In this document: positions 36,116 through 44,002 of the stretch, in pieces | Position numbering within the stretch: position 1 is the stretch's first letter | Layout: each line of letters begins with the position of its first letter | Source: an uncultured Halieaceae bacterium | Lineage (GTDB): Bacteria > Pseudomonadota > Gammaproteobacteria > Pseudomonadales > Halieaceae | Length of the DNA stretch: 64,000 nucleotides | Assembly: GCA_913031575.1 (NCBI GenBank) | Contig: CAJWEV010000005.1 | Coordinates: 1-64,000 of the forward strand | Direction: 5' to 3' | The notes under the pieces: generated by a model | Seen by the model: only the letters and a program-made list of their open reading frames with translations | The model's database searches: none | Told to the model about the DNA's origin: nothing | Translations under genes and position numbers: made by a program

Positions 36116-36388
36116 GTGAAACAAAAAACCCGTGACAATGTCGATAGGCGCCTCGCACGCATCGAAGGCCAAGTCAAAGCCCTGCGGCGAATGGTAGGTG
36201 AAGATCGCTACTGTATCGATATAGCTCAACAAGTCCAGGCGGCGAGAGCAGCGCTAAGCAGCCTCGAGTCCATCATTTTGGACGATCACATTGCGACCTG
36301 CGTCCAACATGCACTGGAAGGTGACAACCTCGGTGAGCGAGAAGCCAAGATCGAGGAGCTGATTAAAGTCATGAGAGGCAAGAAGTGA
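36116..36388 (+). CDS. csoR: Metal-sensing transcriptional repressor, CsoR/RcnR family
   Basis: A 90-residue all-helical repressor that releases DNA on binding metal. The fingerprint Cys33-His58-Cys62 (RYCIDIAQQV, LDDHIATCV) has the spacing of the Cu(I) site of CsoR (Cys-x24-His-x3-Cys), which distinguishes it from the nickel/cobalt RcnR and formaldehyde FrmR branches. The basic N-terminal helix VDRRLARIEGQVKALRRMV is the usual DNA-binding region. The GTG start has a CGGAGG site just upstream. Its stop overlaps the start of the next gene (GTGA). With two operators upstream it should regulate itself and the three genes behind it. Copper is the most likely inducer. Confidence 0.88.
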   Translation: MKQKTRDNVDRRLARIEGQVKALRRMVGEDRYCIDIAQQVQAARAALSSLESIILDDHIATCVQHALEGDNLGEREAKIEELIKVMRGKK

Positions 36389-37035
36389 GAAATGCGATTC
36401 TTAAAATCGCTGCCGCGTCACTCGCGATGCTCACCTGCTCGGTAGTTCAGGCTCGCCCAGTTTCTTACGCAGGTGGATGGACACTAATCGAAATTGCAAA
36501 CCGCGCACAGACAGCAGGTCTAGCCCATTATTCTCTGGCGCATAACTTTTCAGTTGGACTGCGTCATGAGTGGCAGCGCGAGGGTGATGTAAAGCTCACG
36601 GCTGTGCAGCCAACCCTACTTGTGAAACGCTGGTTTGGGCGCGATTACCAGGGCAACTTGTACTTAACCGTCGGACTTGGAACCGCAACGGATGAGTCAC
36701 CAAATAACCAAGGTTCAGAGCCAGCGTCTTTCGTCGGAGTCATGGCTGACTGGGAGACACGCACGCTATTCGTCAGCTACGAAGCGCGTTTTCTCGAGCA
36801 AGGCGTGCTAGGTAATCACTCGATGCATGCAGCGCGTTTCGGATGGGCTCCCTATGTAGGCGACACGGGGGAACTCCATACCTGGCTAATGCTAGAGGTT
36901 GATCGTCGTAGACATTTTGAGGACAAAACAAGCGTTACGCCGCTACTGAGATTTTTTAAAGGGCCGACTCTACTTGAGCTCGGCTATAACCTAACCGACA
37001 CAGGCCCCTTGCTTAACTTTACGTACCGTTTTTGA
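36385..37035 (+). CDS. Outer-membrane-like protein in the CsoR operon
   Basis: A 216-residue protein of no family I can name. It has a signal peptide (ILKIAAASLAMLTCSVVQA), many alternating short strands such as HYSLAHNFSVGLRHEW, and a terminal Phe in LLNFTYRF, which is the usual last-strand signature of outer-membrane beta-barrels. A small barrel of about 8-10 strands is therefore likely. It is translationally coupled to csoR (GTGA) and is followed by the His-rich HMA protein after 10 bases. A role as an outer-membrane part of a metal transport or tolerance route is inferred from position only. Confidence 0.75.
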   Translation: MRNAILKIAAASLAMLTCSVVQARPVSYAGGWTLIEIANRAQTAGLAHYSLAHNFSVGLRHEWQREGDVKLTAVQPTLLVKRWFGRDYQGNLYLTVGLGTATDESPNNQGSEPASFVGVMADWETRTLFVSYEARFLEQGVLGNHSMHAARFGWAPYVGDTGELHTWLMLEVDRRRHFEDKTSVTPLLRFFKGPTLLELGYNLTDTGPLLNFTYRF

Positions 37036-37045
37036 CGGAGGATTT

Positions 37046-37558
37046 ATGAATAAGACAACTCCACTTTTGATTGCAGCGATTCTTTCAGCGTCCGCCTTGG
37101 CAGATGACGGAAAACACAAAATGGATCATCACAGCGGTGCCGAGATGAATCATGCCGAAATGAACCATGACCATGGTCGTAAGCACGACAACGGTGCCGA
37201 TCATGGACATGGGTCTCATGACCACGATGAAATGGCGCATGATCATGTAGACATGGCTATGAACGCGGCCGGGATCACCCACACCGATGAAATCTCCGAG
37301 GCACTCGCCAATGGAGGCGCGCCTGTCGTAGTCGATGTGTTGGGTGTTGTTTGCGACTTCTGCGCAATGGCCATGAACAAGGTTTTTGGTAAGCGCGACG
37401 AAGTCGCTGCTATTTACGTCGACCTCGATAAGAAAACACTGAGCCTAGTAATTAACGATGGCTCCGATCTTTCTGATAAGCAAATTGAAAAGCTTGCAAA
37501 GCAGGCCGGTTACCGCATCGCAGCCATTCGCAGAGATGGTGAGGCAATGGACGGGTGA
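37046..37558 (+). CDS. Periplasmic His-rich protein with heavy-metal-associated (HMA) domain
   Basis: A 170-residue exported protein. After a signal peptide (LLIAAILSASALA) comes a stretch of about 50 residues packed with His, Asp and Met (MNHDHGRKHDNGADHGHG...), a likely Cu/Zn-buffering segment. The C-terminal half is a ferredoxin-like HMA domain: the metal loop reads GVVCDFCAMAM, with CxxC in the right place, followed by VAAIYVDLDKKTLSLVI and the last strand. It has a perfect GGAGG ribosome site. It resembles a MerP-like periplasmic carrier with a His-rich arm and would hand metal to the MerT-like protein, whose GTG lies inside its stop codon. Confidence 0.82.
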   Translation: MNKTTPLLIAAILSASALADDGKHKMDHHSGAEMNHAEMNHDHGRKHDNGADHGHGSHDHDEMAHDHVDMAMNAAGITHTDEISEALANGGAPVVVDVLGVVCDFCAMAMNKVFGKRDEVAAIYVDLDKKTLSLVINDGSDLSDKQIEKLAKQAGYRIAAIRRDGEAMDG

Positions 37559-37938
37559 ATCCCATTGATCGCAGGGTTCTGATTGGACCGACGCTGTCGC
37601 TGTTTGCTAGCACATCGACCCTGCTTTGTTGTGCCTTGCCTGCGCTCCTGATTACCCTGGGCGCGGGCGCGGTGATGGCGGGTTTGACCGCAGCGTTTCC
37701 CGGCATCATGTGGCTATCCGCTAATAAGGGCCCGCTCTTTATTGCGTCGGGTCTTTTGTTAAGCTTATCTGCCTTCATGCAATGGCAGGCGAGAAATGCA
37801 CCTTGCCCTGTCGATCCAGAGCAAGCGATGGCATGCATGCGACTGCGCGCTTTAAGCCGACGTCTCCTCGGAATATCGGTTGGGGTATATGCGACCGGCG
37901 TATTTTTTGCCTACCTCTGGCCACTTATCTATCTGTAG
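37555..37938 (+). CDS. MerT-like small membrane protein
   Basis: A 127-residue inner-membrane protein with three hydrophobic segments. The first holds a paired-cysteine motif (TSTLLCCALPALLITLGAGAV) like the CC pair in helix 1 of the mercuric transporter MerT, and a second Cys pair sits in a loop (NAPCPVDPEQAMACMR), again as in MerT. The GTG start overlaps the HMA gene stop. MerT passes Hg(II) inward for reduction, but no mercuric reductase is near and the regulator is CsoR-like, so copper or another soft metal is more likely. Direction of transport is not known. Confidence 0.75.
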   Translation: MNPIDRRVLIGPTLSLFASTSTLLCCALPALLITLGAGAVMAGLTAAFPGIMWLSANKGPLFIASGLLLSLSAFMQWQARNAPCPVDPEQAMACMRLRALSRRLLGISVGVYATGVFFAYLWPLIYL

Positions 37939-37959
37939 ATTTTCACTGGTTCGGGCTAC

Positions 37960-37979
37960 AGCGATGAGGGCACATCGCT
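37960..37979. terminator. Stem-loop at the end of the metal operon
   Basis: AGCGATG and CATCGCT form a 7-bp stem with a 6-base loop between the convergent metal operon and PepSY gene. There is no T-run, so it is only a possible terminator or 3'-end stabiliser. Confidence 0.4.
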
Positions 37980-38016
37980 ATGCGCAACAATCCACGGGCA
38001 ATTGGTTCTGACGGAA

Positions 38017-38793
38017 CTAAATCTTAGAGCTGCGTCTCCAAGGAATCATCACGTACAAGGCAATACCGGCGATGGCAGTGAACAGCGCCAGCACAGAAAA
38101 TAGCTTTAGTAGCCAAGTGCCAATATCATCGCGATCGTCGTAATCCATAATGTGGAGCATCCACAAGAAGTCCCATGCTCTCCAAGCCAAATTTCTCACA
38201 GCGACAATATCGCCCGAGCGAGGATCAACGTAGACCCGCAGGGACGGATTTTCCTCGCTATAAGCGCGCCACAAAGGCAGCTGGCGGCCTCTGTATTCAG
38301 CCGCTTCCGCAGCAGTTGTTACCCACTCGGTAACATTGACTTTAATGTTCGTTTTACTCGAGACGACTGAAATCGCCTGCTTCGCCGTCAACAGAGTGGC
38401 GGGCTGACCATCAGGACTCAACCACTCTGTGAGACCTGACCCCGGGTCCGTTACACCAACAACCAGCTCGCCTGACAGTCGGGGTTTTATAAGTATTTGA
38501 CTGGTAGAAGCGACGGGAAAATCAAATTCCGCGAGGTCAATCGGCTGAGTTTGAGGCGCCAAACGATGGGGCTCACCCCGCACTAGCGTTATATCAACAA
38601 AGGCGAAGTAAATGCCGCTTACGGTCCACAATAGGAGCTGGATGGCAGTGATTACCGCCAAGCGGCGATGCCACACACGAAGGCGCCGTTGCCAGGAAAA
38701 CGATACGGCGCGATAAGGCCATCTCGCTTCTTTTTCGGACGCCTCAGATATCTCGGACCCCTCAGATAGGTGGGGCACCTCAGACACCGCCAC
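38017..38793 (-). CDS. PepSY-domain membrane protein
   Basis: A 258-residue membrane protein with a transmembrane segment near residues 45-65 (HRRLAVITAIQLLLWTVSGIYFAF), a periplasmic region that ends in a PepSY-like unit (LRVYVDPRSGDIVAVRNLAWRAWDFLWMLHIMDY), and a last transmembrane helix near the C-terminus. This is the layout of the PepSY-associated proteins found with iron reductases and siderophore receptors; the His residues in helix 1 and in WMLHIMDY could bind haem. The start is GTG, three bases after the HD-domain gene stop, so the two are co-transcribed. Function is unproven. Confidence 0.78.
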   Translation of the reverse strand: MAVSEVPHLSEGSEISEASEKEARWPYRAVSFSWQRRLRVWHRRLAVITAIQLLLWTVSGIYFAFVDITLVRGEPHRLAPQTQPIDLAEFDFPVASTSQILIKPRLSGELVVGVTDPGSGLTEWLSPDGQPATLLTAKQAISVVSSKTNIKVNVTEWVTTAAEAAEYRGRQLPLWRAYSEENPSLRVYVDPRSGDIVAVRNLAWRAWDFLWMLHIMDYDDRDDIGTWLLKLFSVLALFTAIAGIALYVMIPWRRSSKI

Positions 38794-38796
38794 GAA

Positions 38797-39399
38797 TCAG
38801 TCTTGGAAGGTTGCCGAGCTCTCGCTCTTATAGAGTGACTTCTTGGGCTTCTCGAACACCCGCTGAATCATCGGATCAAAAAACGATAGCGGGTAAGTTT
38901 CAGCATCGGGATCAAAAGCTGGCGCATCATATTTCTCAATGAACTCGAGTGTCTGATCGTAAAGCGGATGGTCTTTGAACTGCTCCCGCATATTCTTATC
39001 AAGACCCAAGTACTCGAAGAAGTAATACCCTTGGAAAATCGCGTGATGCTTCACCATCCAGTGGTTGGCCTCACTGACGTAAGGCTGAAGCAAGACCGCA
39101 GCGATGTCCGCGTGGTTGGCGGGCCCCAACGTATCACCTATGTCATGCAACAACGCACACACAACATATTCTTCGTCCTTTCCATCTTTGTGGGCCAAGG
39201 TAGCCGTCTGTAAGCAGTGGGTGAGTCGATCAACGGGGAACCCACCGCAATCGCCCTCGAGCAATAACAAATGATCAATGATTCGCTGGTAAAGAGTTTT
39301 AGAAAACTCCTGAACCTCGGCACCAATAATAGTCCAATCCTCCAGCGTTCCATCTTTCATATGGTGGAATTTCGCGCGCTCCGGAACAGCTGTATTCAT
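38797..39399 (-). CDS. HD-domain protein, PhnZ/TmpB-like diiron enzyme candidate
   Basis: A 200-residue HD-fold protein. The ligands are in HCLQTATLAHKDGKDEEYVVCALLHDIGDTLGPANHADIAA, followed by WMVKHHAIFQGYYFFEYLG. This order (H...HD...H...H) and the small size are close to the mixed-valence diiron oxygenases PhnZ and TmpB, which cleave carbon-phosphorus bonds, and less like nucleotide phosphohydrolases. No phosphonate genes are nearby, so an oxygenase role on another substrate, or a hydrolase role, remain possible. A GAGGAG site precedes the ATG. It forms an operon with the PepSY gene. Confidence 0.75.
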   Translation of the reverse strand: MNTAVPERAKFHHMKDGTLEDWTIIGAEVQEFSKTLYQRIIDHLLLLEGDCGGFPVDRLTHCLQTATLAHKDGKDEEYVVCALLHDIGDTLGPANHADIAAVLLQPYVSEANHWMVKHHAIFQGYYFFEYLGLDKNMREQFKDHPLYDQTLEFIEKYDAPAFDPDAETYPLSFFDPMIQRVFEKPKKSLYKSESSATFQD

Positions 39400-39521
39400 T
39401 TTTGTCTCCTCGCTAACGCCAACAACGGTTAGCGTAAATTATCTTAACCTACTTCAACAGAATAACGTGGCCTGACCTGCTTGTTCTGCTGGACTTTGGG
39501 TGACTCCCAAACCTAATTTGC

Positions 39522-40277
39522 CTAGGCCGCCACCGATCGGCTAATCATTTGATCGCCCTCGAGCCACTTTAATGCCTCGCGGTATTTAACAGGTGACTTG
39601 AAGCCCAACTCCGCGCGAACACTTTTCAGGGGCTCGTGCAGACGATCTTCCCAGCGCGTGTATAGCATCCAATCGGCTGCCTCACCGATTTGTCGACCCT
39701 CGCCAATTAACTCTTTCAAGTTCAGTCCGGGCTGCTCTTTTTGGCCTTTTGTGCGACCCATGAAGATGATGAAATCGATGCCGCGAGAAGGTACCTGTGT
39801 GGTCATGAAAGACAGCAAACAGAGTTCACCTAAGGTATCTCGTCCGTAACCCGTCATCACATGCTGCAAGTCATGGATATCCCTCAAGCGATCACCCAAC
39901 CAGCGCTGATCCTGTCCAATTTTTTCGAAGCGTGGTGCTTCGTGACTTGATGAAATCAGCCCGTCAGCAGACAGTCCCTCAGCATGAACAAAATCGTAAT
40001 AGGCCCTTCCAATACTACCTTCAGGGAGCGCCGCGAGTGCCTCTCGATCATTTAACGCATTGACAATGTTAGGTTGCTCCTCGAGCAATGTCTGCCCTCG
40101 CTCATCATTCCTCATGTGCCTAAGCGCTTTACTCAAGGAGTCGCCCCGAAGTGCTTCGAGAACCTTGAATACTTGACCCGTATCATCTGGGTCGCGTAGC
40201 AACCGAGAAATCGCAAGTCCTGCTTGTATCGGCTTAATGCGATTTTGCTCATACCAACGTCTTAACGAATTCAGCAT
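39522..40277 (-). CDS. COQ4-like ubiquinone biosynthesis protein
   Basis: A protein of about 251 residues carrying the complete COQ4 zinc motif HDLQHVMTGYGRDTLGE (HDxxH-x11-E). In eukaryotes COQ4 is needed for coenzyme Q and has been linked to oxidative decarboxylation at C1 of the quinone ring; bacterial homologues are less studied. The long helical protein with IDFIIFMGRTKGQKEQPG after the motif fits the family. The track starts at a GTG; the ATG four codons later (40277) is also plausible and I use it. No other ubi genes are adjacent, so its role in ubiquinone synthesis here is inferred from family only. Confidence 0.85.
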   Translation of the reverse strand: MLNSLRRWYEQNRIKPIQAGLAISRLLRDPDDTGQVFKVLEALRGDSLSKALRHMRNDERGQTLLEEQPNIVNALNDREALAALPEGSIGRAYYDFVHAEGLSADGLISSSHEAPRFEKIGQDQRWLGDRLRDIHDLQHVMTGYGRDTLGELCLLSFMTTQVPSRGIDFIIFMGRTKGQKEQPGLNLKELIGEGRQIGEAADWMLYTRWEDRLHEPLKSVRAELGFKSPVKYREALKWLEGDQMISRSVAA

Positions 40278-40354
40278 ATGTTTACCCACATCAAAAGGTC
40301 TACGTGTTCGATGCTAACAAACCCCACCGGGTTTTCACCAACCATTGATTATTT

Positions 40355-41821
40355 TTAGCTTGAAAAAACAGTTGGGACCAAAATCACTGCGAGTAACGTC
40401 AGCGTGGTCATTGCAATGAGATTCATCAGGATTCCTGCTCTGATCATCTGGGGAATTGTAAGAGCGCCGGATGAAAAAACGATGGCATTGGGTGGTGTCG
40501 CAACAGGTAGCATGAAAGCACAACTGGCAGCTAATGTTATGGGCACACATAAGACCAGTGGCTCGATTCCTGATTGTGCTGCAATAGCGGCGACAACGGG
40601 TAGGAAGGTAGCAGCTGTAGCTAAATTACTGGTCAATTCCGTGAGAAACACGACAAGACCCGCCGCTGCAGCCACGAGGACAAAGGTTCCTACTCCTGCA
40701 ACCGGGAGTAATGACTCTCCCAACCATACAGACAAGCCTGAGCCAGATACCTGGGCCGCAAGAGCTAGACCTCCGCCAAACAGAATTAAAACTCCCCAGG
40801 GTAAACGTGTTACTTCATCCCATTGCATTAGGCGATCAGCCGACCCGTTGCTAGAGGGTATTACAAACAGTAGGAGAGCCGCCGCCATAACGATTCCCGC
40901 GTCACTGAGACCCTCAAGGCCAGATACATCGCTCAGCCACTTCCTCGCCATCCAAAGCAACACAACGGTAAGAAAAAGTAGCCCCACTCGATGCTCAGGG
41001 GTTTTCATTTCGCCCACCTCCTCCCGCATGCTGTTAATAACGCTTGCTACCTCGGGGCTAGCAGGCAGATTGACTCTAAAAGCAACGCGCGTCAGAACAA
41101 TCCAACCAAGGGGCAGGAGTACCAGCGCCAAGGGTAATCCGATGAGCATCCAGTCAAAAAAAGCGATCTGGATACCGTAGGTCTCTTCAATAAATCCAGC
41201 GAGCAGGACATTTGGGGGAGTTCCAATAATTGTAGACATCCCGCCGATGGTGGTCGCATACGCGAGCGCCAATAACAGGGCCACCTGAAATGTCTTTTTT
41301 TCGTCGATACTGACACCTATCGACTTTTCAATAACCATCGCGGCAACAGAGGTCGCAATTGGAAGAAGCATCATTGCTGTCGAGGTATTGGTCATCCACA
41401 TAGATAACAGAGCCCCCGCCACCATGAAGCCTAGAATGAGCTTTCGCCCATCGGTTCCAGTCCTCACTAAGACACTGAGTGCGATACGTCTATGCAAGCC
41501 CCACCTCTCCACAGAAAGCGCTAGTAAAAAAGCGCCTAGAAAAAGAAATATGGTGGGATGAGCATAGCTCTGAGCGACCGCCTTGACCGGCATCACTTGT
41601 AATAGCGGAAAACTCACTAACGGAATAAACGCTGTTGCTGCCACGGGGATTGCTTCAGTTGACCACCACGTTGCCATCCAAAGTCCCACCCCAGCCACTA
41701 TCCATGCGTTGCGTGGCATCGTGTCTTGCCATCCCGCGGTTATAAACATTGAAAGAGCTACTATGGGCCCGATCCACAAGCCTGCTTGCTTTAGACGGGA
41801 ATGACCTGCACTAGATTGCAT
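40355..41821 (-). CDS. DASS (SLC13) family sodium/dicarboxylate symporter
   Basis: A 488-residue membrane protein of the divalent anion:sodium symporter family. The two sodium-site motifs are visible in the repeats: WMTNTSTAMMLLPIATS in the first half and LTSNLATAATFLPVVAAIA in the second, both variants of the Ser-Asn-Thr signature. WWSTEAIPVAATAFIPL near the N-terminus is also typical. It probably takes up C4-dicarboxylates such as succinate, malate or fumarate, though sulfate cannot be excluded. The ribosome site is weak. It stands between COQ4 and the beta-propeller lipoprotein with no clear operon partner. Confidence 0.88.
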   Translation of the reverse strand: MQSSAGHSRLKQAGLWIGPIVALSMFITAGWQDTMPRNAWIVAGVGLWMATWWSTEAIPVAATAFIPLVSFPLLQVMPVKAVAQSYAHPTIFLFLGAFLLALSVERWGLHRRIALSVLVRTGTDGRKLILGFMVAGALLSMWMTNTSTAMMLLPIATSVAAMVIEKSIGVSIDEKKTFQVALLLALAYATTIGGMSTIIGTPPNVLLAGFIEETYGIQIAFFDWMLIGLPLALVLLPLGWIVLTRVAFRVNLPASPEVASVINSMREEVGEMKTPEHRVGLLFLTVVLLWMARKWLSDVSGLEGLSDAGIVMAAALLLFVIPSSNGSADRLMQWDEVTRLPWGVLILFGGGLALAAQVSGSGLSVWLGESLLPVAGVGTFVLVAAAAGLVVFLTELTSNLATAATFLPVVAAIAAQSGIEPLVLCVPITLAASCAFMLPVATPPNAIVFSSGALTIPQMIRAGILMNLIAMTTLTLLAVILVPTVFSS

Positions 41822-41899
41822 GAATAGGCCCCGTACCTATGTGTCTTCCACGATATTTGTTGAGCATTAAAAACAACATAAACCTTAAGCTCGAATGAA

Positions 41900-43888
41900 T
41901 TATTCGTCTCTCAAAGATCTAACTGCCTCCGGGTTACTCCAAAACCCACCCAAGAGGTCCGCACGAGAAATCACGTACAACGCTTCCGAATCCAATACGA
42001 CACGTGTATCACCGTCCACTGACCCGGGCGTCAAGGTGACTTCGCCAACTGCTGCGATAACCGCTTCGGCAGGGGATGCTTTATCCCTAATTTCAAAAAG
42101 TGCGACGCGATCTACATGGATGCAACACAACCCATCCTCAATCCCACCTGCGGCGTAGGGCACAGTTAAGCGATCGACTGCATCACCCGCTAGGTAAGTA
42201 AACGCATAGCGATTGTATTGTGCGGGACTGTATCCCCAGTCCAGATCTGTACCGAGCTCGATAAACCCTTGAGAAATTGGCCTTGAGACATCACTAATGT
42301 TGTAAAGCTCTAGCTTAGGAACGCGGCGCTCACTCAACCCCAAACCAAGGAGCAAGTCATCTGAGACCTCGTGCAACAGATCAGAAAAACCAGGCACCTC
42401 GAGCTCACCTACGATCGCAGGCGCGCTGGGGATCGATAGATCGATAACGTAGAGCGGATCGATGCGCTCAAAGGTCACCATATAGGCGCGATCACCCATG
42501 AAACGGACCCCGTAAAGGTCTTCGTTGGGCTTCCCAATGCGCGCCTCGGGGTCATCACCCAACACACCTAAAACCTCGAGCTCGGGTGCATTAGCCTCCG
42601 GTCTCACAACATACAGCCGATGTCTGAATGAATCCTCTGGATCGCCCGTCCACTGAGTCGTAACCAGTCTCAGGGCGCCTGACGATTCGCTGATACGAAA
42701 ATCGGCATTACCACCACTGTAAAGGTCGCCCTCCACCTTCTCTGAACCGATGTAGTCAAACGAGTCGCGGTCGAGCAAATGCACCATCGTGCCGCCTTCT
42801 TCCAAATCCCAACGAACATGAGTAAAAGCAATATAGGTCTCACCCATATAAATCCCTGTAACGGGCTCCGAGGTACAGGCCGAACGAAGAAGCTCACCAG
42901 AGCTTTCAGAAACCGTAAGCATCGTCGTGATGGTTGAGTCGCCGGGCGCAGGCAGTGCCAGAGGATGCTCTGGATCGAGTCGATAACAACCATCTAACGT
43001 CAACGGGGATGCCAACTCACCATCAATTCTGATCTCCGGTAATATATCTTCGTCTGAGGCCTCTGCGAGAATCGCCTCATTATTCGCAACTTCCTCGTCG
43101 GTTTGGGGGTAGGCTATAAGACCCTCAATGTTGGGCGCATGACGCGAGATAATATGAATTTCATCGCCCGTACGACGTGAGGTTACAAGTGCGCCTTCTA
43201 TGCTTAGTTCACTGGTCAGAGTAGGGTTCTCAGGATCGGTCACATCGAAGCTCTTCAAGCTGACCTGCTCATCGAGCCAGCCGTCGGGTGTCATGAATCG
43301 ATCCCCGTAGACACCCCACCATGCCGTGGAGAGCAGCACCTGAAGTCCTGTTTCTGACAAGTACATCCCCTCTGCATTGACACCCTCATCAAGGTCGATT
43401 ACCGACTGGAGTGATGCAGTGCCTGAAGTTGGGTCGGTCAGGAACAACTCGATCTGCGGCAGTGGCGACTCACCGGGTATCGGCGGCAGTGAATCGGTGT
43501 CGGCCAGCGGCTCTGCGATAAAACAGCAGCCACTTCGAGTCGGGGCAATCGCTAGTGTGGAACCGTTATATTTTACAATGTCGTACTCATCGAGGTTCGC
43601 TTCCAACGTGTAGGTACTAGAAAACCCGCCAGAAGAGGCATCGGCTACCGGCGCCGCTTCCAGCACAGCACCCCCGGTTGCTGAGCGGATTGCGCCTATT
43701 TGCGTCAGCTTGGCTGCATAGCTGACTAGGCCCTCTCCGTCATTGTCGCTGCGGATCCAGAGGCCGGTCTGGTCGGGCTCAGGGGGCTCAACCACAAGGA
43801 GCGGCTCAGAGGAGCTACTACCCCCTCCACCGCAGCTGCCCAAAAGCACGAACGCAATGTTTGAGAAAAAGAAACTTCGAATCGACAC
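41900..43888 (-). CDS. Beta-propeller domain lipoprotein
   Basis: A protein of about 662 residues, likely a secreted lipoprotein (FFFSNIAFVLLGSCGGGGSSSS). It resembles the family of secreted proteins with a C-terminal beta-propeller distantly related to WD-40: repeated blades with phrases such as LKSFDVTDPENPTLTSELSIEGALVTSRRTGDEIHIISRHA, YVIDLSIPSAPAIVGELEVPGFSDLLHEV, and Asp-rich turns. The track starts at a TTG; GTG at 43888 begins the signal peptide. The function of the family is unknown; binding at the cell surface is a guess. The transporter genes on either side have no evident link. Confidence 0.8.
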   Translation of the reverse strand: MSIRSFFFSNIAFVLLGSCGGGGSSSSEPLLVVEPPEPDQTGLWIRSDNDGEGLVSYAAKLTQIGAIRSATGGAVLEAAPVADASSGGFSSTYTLEANLDEYDIVKYNGSTLAIAPTRSGCCFIAEPLADTDSLPPIPGESPLPQIELFLTDPTSGTASLQSVIDLDEGVNAEGMYLSETGLQVLLSTAWWGVYGDRFMTPDGWLDEQVSLKSFDVTDPENPTLTSELSIEGALVTSRRTGDEIHIISRHAPNIEGLIAYPQTDEEVANNEAILAEASDEDILPEIRIDGELASPLTLDGCYRLDPEHPLALPAPGDSTITTMLTVSESSGELLRSACTSEPVTGIYMGETYIAFTHVRWDLEEGGTMVHLLDRDSFDYIGSEKVEGDLYSGGNADFRISESSGALRLVTTQWTGDPEDSFRHRLYVVRPEANAPELEVLGVLGDDPEARIGKPNEDLYGVRFMGDRAYMVTFERIDPLYVIDLSIPSAPAIVGELEVPGFSDLLHEVSDDLLLGLGLSERRVPKLELYNISDVSRPISQGFIELGTDLDWGYSPAQYNRYAFTYLAGDAVDRLTVPYAAGGIEDGLCCIHVDRVALFEIRDKASPAEAVIAAVGEVTLTPGSVDGDTRVVLDSEALYVISRADLLGGFWSNPEAVRSLRDE

Positions 43889-44002
43889 CCTACACCCCCC
43901 CCGATTCAAATCTGTGATAATGAAAACTCAGGATACGACTCGCGAGCCTTTATCACTATAAAGCGCTCATGTCGTTGCCCGGAAGTAAACGAGATTAACT
44001 TG

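Noticed and set aside
37046-37938. A mercury resistance (mer) operon
   Set aside because: MerT- and MerP-like parts are present, but there is no merA or merR and the regulator has a Cu(I)-type CsoR site.
40404-41180. 258-residue ORF antisense to the DASS transporter
   Set aside because: A shadow of a clear transporter gene; its product is rich in Pro, Arg, Thr and Ala and has no domain.
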